From NCBI GenBank assembly GCA_937951345.1, contig CALFCF010000107.1, positions 1-56,731 of the forward strand: a stretch of 56,731 bases of DNA. The letters are read 5' to 3'. How positions within the stretch are numbered: the stretch's first letter is position 1; each line of letters starts with the position of its first letter. The DNA comes from an uncultured Granulosicoccaceae bacterium (lineage in GTDB: Bacteria; Pseudomonadota; Gammaproteobacteria; Granulosicoccales; Granulosicoccaceae). Shown here in pieces: positions 1 to 7,481 of this stretch. Position numbers and translations under genes: made by a program. The notes beneath the pieces are model-generated. The model was given only the letters and a program-made list of their open reading frames with translations. It ran no database searches and was not told where the DNA came from.

Positions 1-28
1 CTGCCTCGCCTAATAAATCAGAGGTTCC
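1..28. repeat. Right end of 140-bp MITE-like element (copy D, cut by window edge)
   Basis: The first 28 bases match the last 28 bases of the 140-bp element found complete at 11906, 21319 and 38618, ending in the terminal repeat AATAAATCAGAGGTTCC. The rest lies outside the window. The base after the terminus begins CAAA rather than the TTAA or TTAG that follows the other three copies, so the target duplication is altered here or this copy has recombined. Confidence 0.85.
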
Positions 29-485
29 CAAACATAGCGTTATTTATTCGTGACACGTTATACACAAGAGCGCGGCTTTAACAAATCGACACGTCGCTGT
101 ATAGATTATCGAGCTACACTGCTATTTCTTGTTGCAAGGTGAAGCTGCTGCGAATTTGTTGCGAAGCATAGCATGTGCGTCAATAGTGTGACGCATCTGC
201 ACTGCTTGTGCGATCTGCAGGTAGGATGCAGGCGGGTAGAGTTATACGCACCAGGATGGGCTATTGTCGCAACCGTTTCCCGGTTGTAACTGTTTCCCTG
301 TTGTAACCGTTTCACTGTTGTAACCGCTTCACTCGATGTTCCTTTTTCTCCAACTATTGCCATCGTGTCAGCTACAACGGTTGCGTATGCCCGAAGCATA
401 CAGATATCCTGACTGCCACAATAACATCGGGCTTGGCGCCTGATGAAAAAACAAGAAAAGTAAAATTTCAGGAATAACCTTCTTT
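29..485. other. Non-coding stretch upstream of the GH16 gene
   Basis: No credible gene on either strand. It holds the tandem repeat at 266-333 and presumably the promoter of the GH16 gene; a plausible ribosome site AGGAATA lies about ten bases before the ATG at 486. A minus-strand open frame over 106-399 has low-complexity, non-protein-like composition and is discounted. Confidence 0.6.
266..333. repeat. Four-unit 17-bp tandem repeat
   Basis: Four consecutive 17-bp units (266-282, 283-299, 300-316, 317-333) of the form GTTGTAACCGTTTCACT, with a few differences between units. No spacers separate the units, so this is not a CRISPR array. It looks like a local slippage product in intergenic DNA. 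Confidence 0.8.
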
Positions 486-2219
486 ATGTCTCCATTTAAA
501 CAAGTACTCCTAGCTCAATTTCGAATTCGAAGTCTCGCTGATACGTCTGGCGAACAGACTCTCGCTCGAAATGATCAACACGGTATTGCGGCAGTTTCTG
601 CTCGATCGATATTGGTTGCTGTCGGTATTGTGCTAGGGCTGTTTTTTCACAGCTCCAACGTGCTTGCAGATACCTGTCTACCGTATGACGCCAGTGCGAA
701 TTATCAGCTGGTATTTGAAGAGAATTTTGACGGCGACAGTCTGGACAGAAATACCTGGAACGCAGAATTCCTGTGGGGTCCCGGTGTCATTATCAATAAT
801 GAACAGCAGTACTACGTCAACGATGGTCAATTTGACTACAACCCTTTTGAAGTAAGCGACGGCACGCTTAAAATTCGAGCGATCAAAACGCCTTTTCGAC
901 GTGACGTGTTGTATTTAACCCGTTCGATCTATTCCGCGAGCGCAGCTGAGCTGCTGTGGCGAGTACCTGCTGGCGCCGTCAGCTACGATGTCTTTCGTGA
1001 TGGCAGGCCGGTTGCCACAGTAACCGGCGGTAGTTATCTCGATACCACGCTTGATGATGGCGGTGATTTTCAGTTTGAAGTTGTGGCCCGTGATGCTGCT
1101 GGCAGAGAGATTTTGCGTGGGCAAACTACCGTGAACACGGGTGAACGTCCGGTTCAGACAACACCACGGCCGTTTGCTTTGTACCTGAGTGCACGAATTT
1201 ATGGTCCTGGTGACGGTGAAATCGTATGGGAAACACCTAACAGGGCAGGGCGCTACGAAATATTCCGTGATGGAAATTTGTACCGTGTCTTAAATGGCGC
1301 TGATTTTTCAAGTTTGTATGAATCCGGTTTGCAACGTGGCCGCGATTATCACTATGAAGTTGTTTCTTATGATCTTTGTGGCGAGGAAATTATTCGTGAT
1401 CAGGTGGTACTAAACACTGCTGATCCTGTTTTCAACCCGGGTGCCAATCAAACCAGCTTGCGACTATCTGACACCGTTTTCTCGCCGTCAACGGCTGAGA
1501 TTGCCTGGCAGCAGGTATCGGGTGCGACAACCTACCAGGTAGAGCGTAATGGTGTTGTTATCCAGAATTCGGATGCACGTTCGATCTTTATTGATGGCCT
1601 TGTACCCGGTATTGATCAGCGTTACGTAATTACGGCTCTGGACGCAGATGGCCGTGCAATAGATTCTCGGCGCCGGACACTAAATACAGCGGACAATAGC
1701 TTTGCCCTTAACCGCCAGCCTTTTCTTTCAGGCATCATCACAAGTTATGACGCATTCCGGTTCTTGTATGGGCGGGTCGAAGCACGTGCGAAAATGCCAG
1801 CTGGCAAAGGTTTGTGGAGTGCCTTCTGGTTGCTTAACGGTTATTACAATGAAGATCAGCCTGAAGATCCGGAAATTGACATCATCGAGGCTATCGGTGA
1901 TCAGGTGAATACCGCTAATCATGCGTATCACGTAAGACCGGGTGGCGGAAATACAGTCAGTCGGGAAGGTCGCGCATTTATGCCTGATTTTTCTGCAGAC
2001 TTTCATACCTATGGTGTTGAATGGACACCGGGTCGAATCATCTGGTCAGTTGACGGTCGCGAAACTTACCGTGTAGAAGGCGATGATGTGTCCAGCGAGC
2101 AGATGTACCTGCTGGCAAATCTCGCAGTTGGTGGTGATTTCCCCGGACCACCTGACGAAACCACACCGTTCCCATCTACCTATGAGATCGACTACATCAG
2201 GGTTTGGCAACGGCAGTGA
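486..2219 (+). CDS. Secreted GH16 family endo-glycanase with three inserted FN3-like modules
   Basis: Predicted exported beta-glucan or galactan hydrolase (laminarinase/agarase/carrageenase fold), 577 residues. A signal peptide with an unusually long N-region ends near residue 61 (hydrophobic LVAVGIVLGLFF, cut after SNVLA). The first part of the GH16 jelly roll spans about 65-140 (YQLVFEENFDGDSLD). Three FN3-like repeats follow at about 140-230, 233-320 and 322-410, each opening with a variant of LYLTRSIYSASAAELLW. The jelly roll resumes at about 410 (SGIITSYDAF, YGRVEARAKMPAGKG). The catalytic signature EIDIIE is intact at 463-468, nucleophile and acid/base Glu included. GH16 identity is firm; the exact polysaccharide cannot be told. 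The gene stands alone, with no polysaccharide-utilisation neighbours in view. Confidence 0.9.
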   Translation: MSPFKQVLLAQFRIRSLADTSGEQTLARNDQHGIAAVSARSILVAVGIVLGLFFHSSNVLADTCLPYDASANYQLVFEENFDGDSLDRNTWNAEFLWGPGVIINNEQQYYVNDGQFDYNPFEVSDGTLKIRAIKTPFRRDVLYLTRSIYSASAAELLWRVPAGAVSYDVFRDGRPVATVTGGSYLDTTLDDGGDFQFEVVARDAAGREILRGQTTVNTGERPVQTTPRPFALYLSARIYGPGDGEIVWETPNRAGRYEIFRDGNLYRVLNGADFSSLYESGLQRGRDYHYEVVSYDLCGEEIIRDQVVLNTADPVFNPGANQTSLRLSDTVFSPSTAEIAWQQVSGATTYQVERNGVVIQNSDARSIFIDGLVPGIDQRYVITALDADGRAIDSRRRTLNTADNSFALNRQPFLSGIITSYDAFRFLYGRVEARAKMPAGKGLWSAFWLLNGYYNEDQPEDPEIDIIEAIGDQVNTANHAYHVRPGGGNTVSREGRAFMPDFSADFHTYGVEWTPGRIIWSVDGRETYRVEGDDVSSEQMYLLANLAVGGDFPGPPDETTPFPSTYEIDYIRVWQRQ

Positions 2220-2230
2220 AGCGATACGGT

Positions 2231-2302
2231 AGCTGGAGCTATAGGTGCTGGAGCTATAGGCGTTGGAGTTAAACGGTGCTGGAGTTACACGGTGCTGGTT
2301 AG
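2231..2302. repeat. Degenerate 15-16 bp tandem repeat
   Basis: Units at 2231-2245, 2246-2260, 2261-2276, 2277-2292 and a partial one at 2293-2302, all variants of TGCTGGAGCTATAGG. It lies just after the GH16 stop codon in the gap before the convergent ACT-domain gene. No terminator-type hairpin with a T-run is evident. Confidence 0.75.
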
Positions 2303-2340
2303 TTCTGACTCGTGCTATTGTTCATTGAAATCGATTTATC

Positions 2341-2754
2341 TTACGCGCGATGCTGTTGGCTGAGTGCACTTAGTGCCGACAGCGCATCGTCTGCTTTTTC
2401 CGACGGCACAAAAACATGGTCGTGATAATAAGCGGCAATTATATTTGCGCTGATCCCTGCTGATGTCAGTTGCTGTGAAATGGCTGCGGTTAAGCCGACA
2501 GCATCAAGGCTGGAATGCACGGTTAACGTAATTTTTCTATACGTGCTCTGGAATTCAGTACCTGCGGCAACCGCAGACTCTTTTGATAGAACTAGCGTCA
2601 ATCCTTCCTGCTCGTTAAATGTAGCCAAAGGTTTGAGAGCGGCGTAATCCTCTAATTCCCCTTCGACGGTACAAAAAACGTACTCGCCTTCTGCCAACAC
2701 AGGTTTCATGTTGGTCAGCAAGGTATCGATGTCCAGTATGCCGTTGTTTGCCAT
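2341..2754 (-). CDS. ACT domain-containing protein (COG3602-like)
   Basis: A 137-residue cytoplasmic protein resembling the small stand-alone two-ACT proteins of bacteria. The N-terminal half (residues about 4-65, LDTLLTNMKPVLAEGEYVFCTV) and the C-terminal half (about 68-135, ITLTVHSSLDAVGLTAAISQQL) each look like a beta-alpha-beta ACT unit, a fold that usually binds amino acids. The ligand is unknown. I chose the ATG at 2754, one base after the upstream stop codon; a GTG six codons earlier would overlap that gene. It is last in a minus-strand group with the membrane protein and the acetyltransferase. Confidence 0.75.
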   Translation of the reverse strand: MANNGILDIDTLLTNMKPVLAEGEYVFCTVEGELEDYAALKPLATFNEQEGLTLVLSKESAVAAGTEFQSTYRKITLTVHSSLDAVGLTAAISQQLTSAGISANIIAAYYHDHVFVPSEKADDALSALSALSQQHRA

Positions 2755-2755
2755 G

Positions 2756-3238
2756 TTACCCAGTAATGACACCGTACAGTCCGTATAAAAGTATGAGTGT
2801 TGAAATCAAGCCAAATATAAGTGGTCGAAATCGTAGAAGCGAATCAACCGATTGCATATCAGGTGGAGAATCAACGACTTTTTCTGGTTTGTCCAGTCTG
2901 TTAATAAGATTTGTGTTCGTCGCTGATTCATTAAAAATTAGTTTCTTCCAGATACAGACATCATCCAGCTCATGTTCTACGAGTGCCAGCTGTTCTGTCC
3001 ACCACAACTTCCATTTTTCCTGCGCTTGAGCGGCCGTCCACCAGATAAAACAAATAACAATACTGGCTGCTCCACATACAAGACTTAGCCATGCATTTTC
3101 ATGTGAAAAACCACTAATGGTGATCAATGCAGTCACGCTTATCATATGCAGCTTATGAATATCGTACATTTCGTTAATTTCGTTTTGAACACGATCATTC
3201 ATTAGTTTGTAAATCTCGAGCGATGTGGATTTGTCCAT
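2756..3238 (-). CDS. Small membrane protein of unknown function
   Basis: 160 residues. An N-terminal amphipathic segment (DKSTSLEIYKLMNDRVQNEI) is followed by two adjacent hydrophobic helices at about 32-75 (SVTALITISGF, LVCGAASIVICFIWW). A charged, helical cytoplasmic stretch comes next, then a third hydrophobic helix at the C-terminus (LIFGLISTLILLYGLYGV). The layout vaguely resembles RipA-like membrane proteins, but I cannot assign it. The ATG at 3238 is preferred over the TTG at 3244. It sits between the GNAT gene (9-base gap) and the ACT gene (1-base gap), so the three are probably co-transcribed. Confidence 0.6.
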   Translation of the reverse strand: MDKSTSLEIYKLMNDRVQNEINEMYDIHKLHMISVTALITISGFSHENAWLSLVCGAASIVICFIWWTAAQAQEKWKLWWTEQLALVEHELDDVCIWKKLIFNESATNTNLINRLDKPEKVVDSPPDMQSVDSLLRFRPLIFGLISTLILLYGLYGVITG

Positions 3239-3247
3239 GATCAATGG

Positions 3248-3712
3248 CTAATTGAGTATGAGTTTGTAGAACAAACTGTAAGGGTCTGGCTTGTAGTCAC
3301 CGAACGGTGCACACTCTATAAAACCGTATTTTTCATAAAGCGCTGTGGCCGGCTTAAACGATTCATGGCTACCTGTTTCGAGATAGAGTTGCTTTAAGTT
3401 GCTCTTAACAGCTTGTGCAAGAATTTGATCGAGTATTCCGGAGGCCAGGCCGCGTTTCAAATACTCAGGCCTTGTTTTCATCGACTTTATTTCACCTGAA
3501 TCGGACCCGAATATCTTTAGTGCGCCACAGGCTGCAACTCGATTATTGTCGCGGGCACTCCAGAATGTTATCGCCGAGTTATGTAGCTCGCTAGCATCGA
3601 GGGCATGATTGCTCTCTGCAGGGGAATATTGGTTCATGCTGGTCTGGTGCTCAGCTAACAGTTCTGATACACCGTGATCTGACAAATCGTCTATAGCAAT
3701 TACGATGGTCAT
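3248..3712 (-). CDS. GNAT family N-acetyltransferase
   Basis: 154 residues. The C-terminal half has the GNAT acetyl-CoA binding pattern: beta strand 4 with EIKSMKTRPEYLKRGLASGIL (about residues 84-104, the pyrophosphate-loop region RPEYLKRGLA), then LYLETGSHESFKPATALYEKYGFIEC, the typical strand 5/helix 4 closing motif. It resembles YsnE/PaiA-type small-molecule or peptide acetyltransferases; the acceptor is unknown. First gene of a three-gene minus-strand group. No clear Shine-Dalgarno sequence precedes the ATG. Confidence 0.85.
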   Translation of the reverse strand: MTIVIAIDDLSDHGVSELLAEHQTSMNQYSPAESNHALDASELHNSAITFWSARDNNRVAACGALKIFGSDSGEIKSMKTRPEYLKRGLASGILDQILAQAVKSNLKQLYLETGSHESFKPATALYEKYGFIECAPFGDYKPDPYSLFYKLILN

Positions 3713-3795
3713 TCGTTTTTAAAATTCGATGCAAACGGAGGGTTATGCCGCTCTAATGCAGTGTTAGCTGTTTATTGGTTAGATCGCCAAGCTGC

Positions 3796-3834
3796 GGTGC
3801 TATAACTTGGCGCTATAACTTGGCGCTATAACTT
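3796..3834. repeat. Three-unit 13-bp tandem repeat
   Basis: Three 13-bp units (3796-3808, 3809-3821, 3822-3834) reading GGCGCTATAACTT with a single difference in the first. It lies between the GNAT gene and the small unknown gene at 3863. Confidence 0.85.
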
Positions 3835-3862
3835 GGTATTAAACTATTGATGTGTAAAAGAT

Positions 3863-4096
3863 TCAACGATTATCAAGCACGTAGAGTACATGCTCGATTG
3901 TCTCGCGCCGTGTTAATCCCGTTTCAGGCAATATGTCGTTAAGTGCTGAATCTTCATCGTAGCTGTACAACTGTTCGAGTGTGTATTTGAGTGACGCCTG
4001 CGGCATCTGCAGTAACAATGAATACAGCGGTTCCCGTGGTCTGAATGTGCGCGGACGAACTGCTGGCGATTCAAGTTTGAAATCGTGTACTGACAT
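3863..4096 (-). CDS. Small conserved-looking protein of unknown function
   Basis: 77 residues, soluble, no signal or membrane segment. The C-terminal half looks helical (SLKYTLEQLYSYDEDSALND, ETIEHVLYVLDNR) and the composition is protein-like. It starts 29 bases downstream of the CDGSH gene on the same strand, which suggests one transcript. No family recognised and no clear Shine-Dalgarno site, so it may be real but remains tentative. Confidence 0.5.
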   Translation of the reverse strand: MSVHDFKLESPAVRPRTFRPREPLYSLLLQMPQASLKYTLEQLYSYDEDSALNDILPETGLTRRETIEHVLYVLDNR

Positions 4097-4125
4097 ATCA
4101 AATACAAATAAGCCGCCAGGCGATC

Positions 4126-4365
4126 TTAAAGATCCTTGTGGCTGCCGTCACAGAGTGGTTGGTTTTTACTGACCTTACAACCACAGAAAAATACCTTGCC
4201 GTCTTTTTCGGCGGTGTATTTTACCGGTGTAAACTCCGTTTCTTTGTGCGAGCCATCGCAAAAGGGCTGTTTGCTACTCTTGCCACAGCTACACCAGAAA
4301 TAATTTTTGCCTTCTTCAACTTCGATAGCATAGGGTGCTTGTTGCGGGGAATCTGGTTCACTCAT
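4126..4365 (-). CDS. Dual CDGSH iron-sulfur domain protein
   Basis: 79 residues with two complete CDGSH [2Fe-2S] sites. Site one has Cys25, Cys27, Cys36 and His40 (FWCSCGKSSKQPFCDGSH); site two has Cys61, Cys63, Cys72 and His76 (FFCGCKVSKNQPLCDGSH). Each gives the 3-Cys/1-His ligand set of the mitoNEET superfamily. Bacterial two-domain forms are soluble and probably act in electron transfer or cluster transfer; the partner is unknown. TGGAG lies at a good distance before the ATG. A 16-bp perfect palindrome at 4438-4453 lies about 73 bases upstream and could be an operator. Confidence 0.92.
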   Translation of the reverse strand: MSEPDSPQQAPYAIEVEEGKNYFWCSCGKSSKQPFCDGSHKETEFTPVKYTAEKDGKVFFCGCKVSKNQPLCDGSHKDL

Positions 4366-4437
4366 TCTAGTACTCCAATATTCGGGTTGCTTTAGGTTGA
4401 GATTGAGATAATACTTTTGTTTTATTAGTGATTTATG

Positions 4438-4453
4438 ACTGGTTGCAACCAGT
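4438..4453. promoter_or_regulatory. 16-bp perfect palindrome upstream of the CDGSH gene
   Basis: ACTGGTTGCAACCAGT is a perfect palindrome. An AT-rich inverted repeat follows directly (TTAGAAAA at 4453-4460 and TTTTCTAA at 4477-4484). It could be an operator for the CDGSH gene at 4365, or part of the transcript end of the liu operon, which stops at 4595 on the same strand. Function is inferred from position only. Confidence 0.35.
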
Positions 4454-4520
4454 TAGAAAATTTTGGATTTTTAAAGTTTTCTAAAGATTTTTTGTTGCAG
4501 AGTTGTTTGTTTCAAAGCGC

Positions 4521-4590
4521 TTTACCAGAACCGCATTTACCAGAACCGCATTTACCAGAACAGCATTTACCAGAGCCGCATTTGCCGGAA
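4521..4590. repeat. 15-bp tandem repeat, nearly five units
   Basis: Units at 4521-4535, 4536-4550, 4551-4565 and 4566-4580 plus a partial fifth, all TTTACCAGAACCGCA variants. The block ends five bases from the stop codon of the biotin carboxylase gene, in its 3-prime untranslated region. Read on the plus strand it would encode LPEPH repeats, but that frame overlaps the carboxylase and is not believed. Confidence 0.85.
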
Positions 4591-4594
4591 CTAT

Positions 4595-6673
4595 TCAAAA
4601 GCCATCAGTCATGCGGATCAGTGTCGACCGTTCGTCAACACCGTCTCCGACAGAATAACACACCTCCGCGACTTCTCCTGCAACAGGTGCGGTAATCGCA
4701 TGCTCCATCTTCATAGCCTCGACAACCATCAGCGTTTGTCCTTTCTCAACCCTGTCCCCCGCTGCGATGTTTACGGCAACGACTTTGCCTGGCATCGGTG
4801 CTTGCAGATTACCACCATCATTGTCATCTGCGTGACCTGTAACCCTAAGCCCGATGTGTTGAAGGCGATAGCTATGTGGATACTTTGTACCCTTATTGTC
4901 CCGGTCATGCGGGTAGACGACAAAGTGGCTGTCAGACGCTACGATGAGGCAGGAAAAATTTTGATCATTGACACTGATGTCCATCTGCCAGGTTTTTGAT
5001 GATTCCCGTTGTGACTGTTTGCAGCTGCCGACTATGGCTTTTGCCGTAATATCATTGTCTGTCGATGTGTCGCCTGTGCGGTTACACACCAATTGATAGG
5101 TCGCCGAGGAGTTGTTGTTTGTCCCCACAAGCTGGACGTTTACCTGATAAGTGCTCCCGTCCAGCTCCCATACAGAAAACGCAGTGGGCGGGAGATTCAG
5201 CCGCCACCCTGTCATTCCGCTGTCAACCTGAAGTCTTTGGTGAAGTTGTGTTGTTGCAGTTATCAGTACTGCAGAGATTGCATTGCGCCAATCGATTAAT
5301 TGATCGTCGCTTTCGCGTTTGTCAGAATCTGAAATAGATTCAATAAAACGTGTTGTAACGCCGCCGGCAATAAAGCCGGGCTGAGTTAACAAATGACCCA
5401 GATACTGGAGGTTGCTCGCCGGTCCGACGAGATGAGTTTCCGCTAAGGTCTGCTCGAGTTTACGAATTGCCTGTTCCCGATCAGCACCATGCGCTATCAC
5501 TTTGGCAATCATCGGATCATAGTGAACAGACACTGCATCTTCCGCACGCACGCCGGTTTCAATCCGAATATCGGATCGATTCCGGGTTGATGGAAAATCC
5601 AGAGCGCGCAACTTGCCGCTTGCAGGCAGAAATTCATTGTCCGGATCTTCTGCATACAGTCTGGCTTCAATAGCATGCCCTTGAACCTTCAGATCAGTTT
5701 GAGACAAAGGCAATAATTCGTTATTTGCAACCCGCAACTGCCATTCAACCAGGTCCTGGCCGGTGATCATTTCGGTAACCGGATGTTCGACCTGCAGGCG
5801 TGTATTCATCTCCATGAAGTAGAAGCTGCCGTCTGTGTCAGCGATAAACTCTACGGTTCCGGCACCTACATATCCGACAGCACGTGCTGCATTGATAGCG
5901 GCTTGTCCCATTTTCTGCCGAGTTGCCTCATCCAGCCCTGGAGCAGGGGCTTCCTCTAGTACTTTTTGATGACGCCGTTGTACAGAGCAATCGCGTTCAA
6001 ACAAATGCAAATGGTTATTATGTTGATCACTGAATATTTGAATTTCTATGTGCCGCGGATGCTCCACATAGCGCTCGAGCAATACGTGGTCATCTCCAAA
6101 ACTTGCTGTTGCTTCGCGTTTGACGGCGTCTAACTGTGTATCAAATTCTGAAGCGTTGTAGACGATGCGCATACCTTTGCCACCACCACCGGCACTGGCT
6201 TTTAACATCAATGGGAACCCGGTATCGTGGGCCGCTTTTTCAAGGCTGGCTTTGTCCTGTGCATCGCCGTGATAGCCCGGCAGCACGGGAACATCGGATG
6301 CCTGCATCAGTTGTTTCGCGGCCGACTTGGAAGCCATTGCCCGCATTGCACTCGCTGGAGGGCCAATAAAAACGATTCCGTTTGCGCTGCAGTCTTCGGC
6401 AAACTGTGCATTCTCTGACAGAAAGCCATAGCCGGGGTGTATCGCCTGCGCACCGCGCGCGCGTGCTGCTTCGATAATTGCCGTGCCATTCAAATAGCTT
6501 TCACCGGCGCTCGCTCCGCCGATCAGAACCGCAGCGTCAGCCATTTCGACATGAAGCGCTTGTGCTTCGATGTTTGAATGCACAGCGACCGTACGTATAC
6601 CCAGTCGTCGTGCCGTGCGAATAATGCGGCAGGCAATTTCACCGCGATTAGCTATCAGGATGCAGTCGAACAT
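4595..6673 (-). CDS. liuD: Methylcrotonyl-CoA carboxylase, biotin-carrying subunit
   Basis: Carboxylates 3-methylcrotonyl-CoA in leucine and isovalerate breakdown, with the LiuB carboxyltransferase. 692 residues. N-terminal biotin carboxylase (about 1-450): ILIANRGEIACRIIRTARRL at the start, the ATP-grasp glycine loop GGGGKGMRIV near 163, and FMEMNTRLQVEHPVTE. A linker region of about 150 residues follows, then a biotinyl domain with EAMKMEH, biotin on Lys655. The subunit assignment rests on its place directly downstream of liuB and liuC (gap of 5 bases). It is the last gene of the operon; HMG-CoA lyase, the usual next gene, does not follow. Confidence 0.95.
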   Translation of the reverse strand: MFDCILIANRGEIACRIIRTARRLGIRTVAVHSNIEAQALHVEMADAAVLIGGASAGESYLNGTAIIEAARARGAQAIHPGYGFLSENAQFAEDCSANGIVFIGPPASAMRAMASKSAAKQLMQASDVPVLPGYHGDAQDKASLEKAAHDTGFPLMLKASAGGGGKGMRIVYNASEFDTQLDAVKREATASFGDDHVLLERYVEHPRHIEIQIFSDQHNNHLHLFERDCSVQRRHQKVLEEAPAPGLDEATRQKMGQAAINAARAVGYVGAGTVEFIADTDGSFYFMEMNTRLQVEHPVTEMITGQDLVEWQLRVANNELLPLSQTDLKVQGHAIEARLYAEDPDNEFLPASGKLRALDFPSTRNRSDIRIETGVRAEDAVSVHYDPMIAKVIAHGADREQAIRKLEQTLAETHLVGPASNLQYLGHLLTQPGFIAGGVTTRFIESISDSDKRESDDQLIDWRNAISAVLITATTQLHQRLQVDSGMTGWRLNLPPTAFSVWELDGSTYQVNVQLVGTNNNSSATYQLVCNRTGDTSTDNDITAKAIVGSCKQSQRESSKTWQMDISVNDQNFSCLIVASDSHFVVYPHDRDNKGTKYPHSYRLQHIGLRVTGHADDNDGGNLQAPMPGKVVAVNIAAGDRVEKGQTLMVVEAMKMEHAITAPVAGEVAEVCYSVGDGVDERSTLIRMTDGF

Positions 6674-6678
6674 GTTTA

Positions 6679-7479
6679 TCAGGAAACCAACCAGTCCGGT
6701 TTGCGTTTGTAGAGAAAAGCGCTGACCCCTTCACGACCCTCATCAGAGGCACGTGCATCTGCTATTGCTGCGGCCGTATCGTCAAGCAGACTCTGATCAA
6801 TACCGTTACCACCAGCTACACGAGGTGCAACCCATTTAACGAGATGTTTAGCACTACGCTGTGCGTCCGGACTCGACTGCAGCAGTTGATTAATAAGTTC
6901 GTCAACTCGATCAGCTAACGCATCCGGTTCGACAACCTCGTGAACGATGCCGAGTTGTTGTGCTTTTACTGCATCAAAGCGTTCTGCTGAGGTGAAGTAA
7001 CGGCGGGCTTGTCTTGCACCGATAGCCTGTATAACAAACGGACTGATCGTACCCGGTACCAGGCCCAGTCTGACTTCTGTCAGTGCAAACACCGCTGACG
7101 TGGAAGCGATGGCTATATCACAGCACGCTGCCAGACCAACCCCGCCACCCAGTGCTGCACCTTGTACAGCGGCTATTGTTGTCGCAGGAAAACTGTCCAG
7201 TGCATTCAGCATGGAAGACAGAGCCTGTGCATCTCGGTAGTTTTCTTCGCGGCTGTATGAAGCGCTTTTTTTCATCCAGTTAAGGTCCGCACCTCCAGAG
7301 AAACTTTTTCCCTGTGCCTGCAGCACAAGAATACGCGGACTGGTACTTTTCAATGATTCGAGCGTGTCATACAACTCGCGAATGACTGTGTCATCGAAAG
7401 CGTTATGCACGTCCGGTCTGGCAAGAGTGATGCGATGTACACCGTGGCTTTCAACTGTTGTCTCTATAGAACGTGCCAT
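6679..7479 (-). CDS. liuC: Methylglutaconyl-CoA hydratase (enoyl-CoA hydratase family)
   Basis: Hydrates 3-methylglutaconyl-CoA to HMG-CoA in the leucine pathway. 266 residues, crotonase fold. The first oxyanion-hole motif is GKSFSGGADLNWM (about 57-69). The second is GAALGGGVGLAACCDIAIAS (about 106-125), followed by the acid/base region FALTEVRLGLVPGTISPFV. Length and motifs fit LiuC, and position between liuB (2-base gap) and liuD confirms the role. No independent promoter is expected with such tight packing. Confidence 0.93.
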   Translation of the reverse strand: MARSIETTVESHGVHRITLARPDVHNAFDDTVIRELYDTLESLKSTSPRILVLQAQGKSFSGGADLNWMKKSASYSREENYRDAQALSSMLNALDSFPATTIAAVQGAALGGGVGLAACCDIAIASTSAVFALTEVRLGLVPGTISPFVIQAIGARQARRYFTSAERFDAVKAQQLGIVHEVVEPDALADRVDELINQLLQSSPDAQRSAKHLVKWVAPRVAGGNGIDQSLLDDTAAAIADARASDEGREGVSAFLYKRKPDWLVS

Positions 7480-7481
7480 AT

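Noticed and set aside
266-333. CRISPR array
   Set aside because: Units are 17 bp and directly adjacent, with no spacers, and there are no cas genes.
106-399. Minus-strand frame over the 17-bp repeats
   Set aside because: The repeat unit is not a multiple of three and the product has no protein-like features.
4435-4695. Plus-strand frame encoding repeated LPEPH units
   Set aside because: It comes from a 15-bp tandem repeat in the 3-prime untranslated region of liuD and runs antisense into liuD; no ribosome site and no family resemblance.
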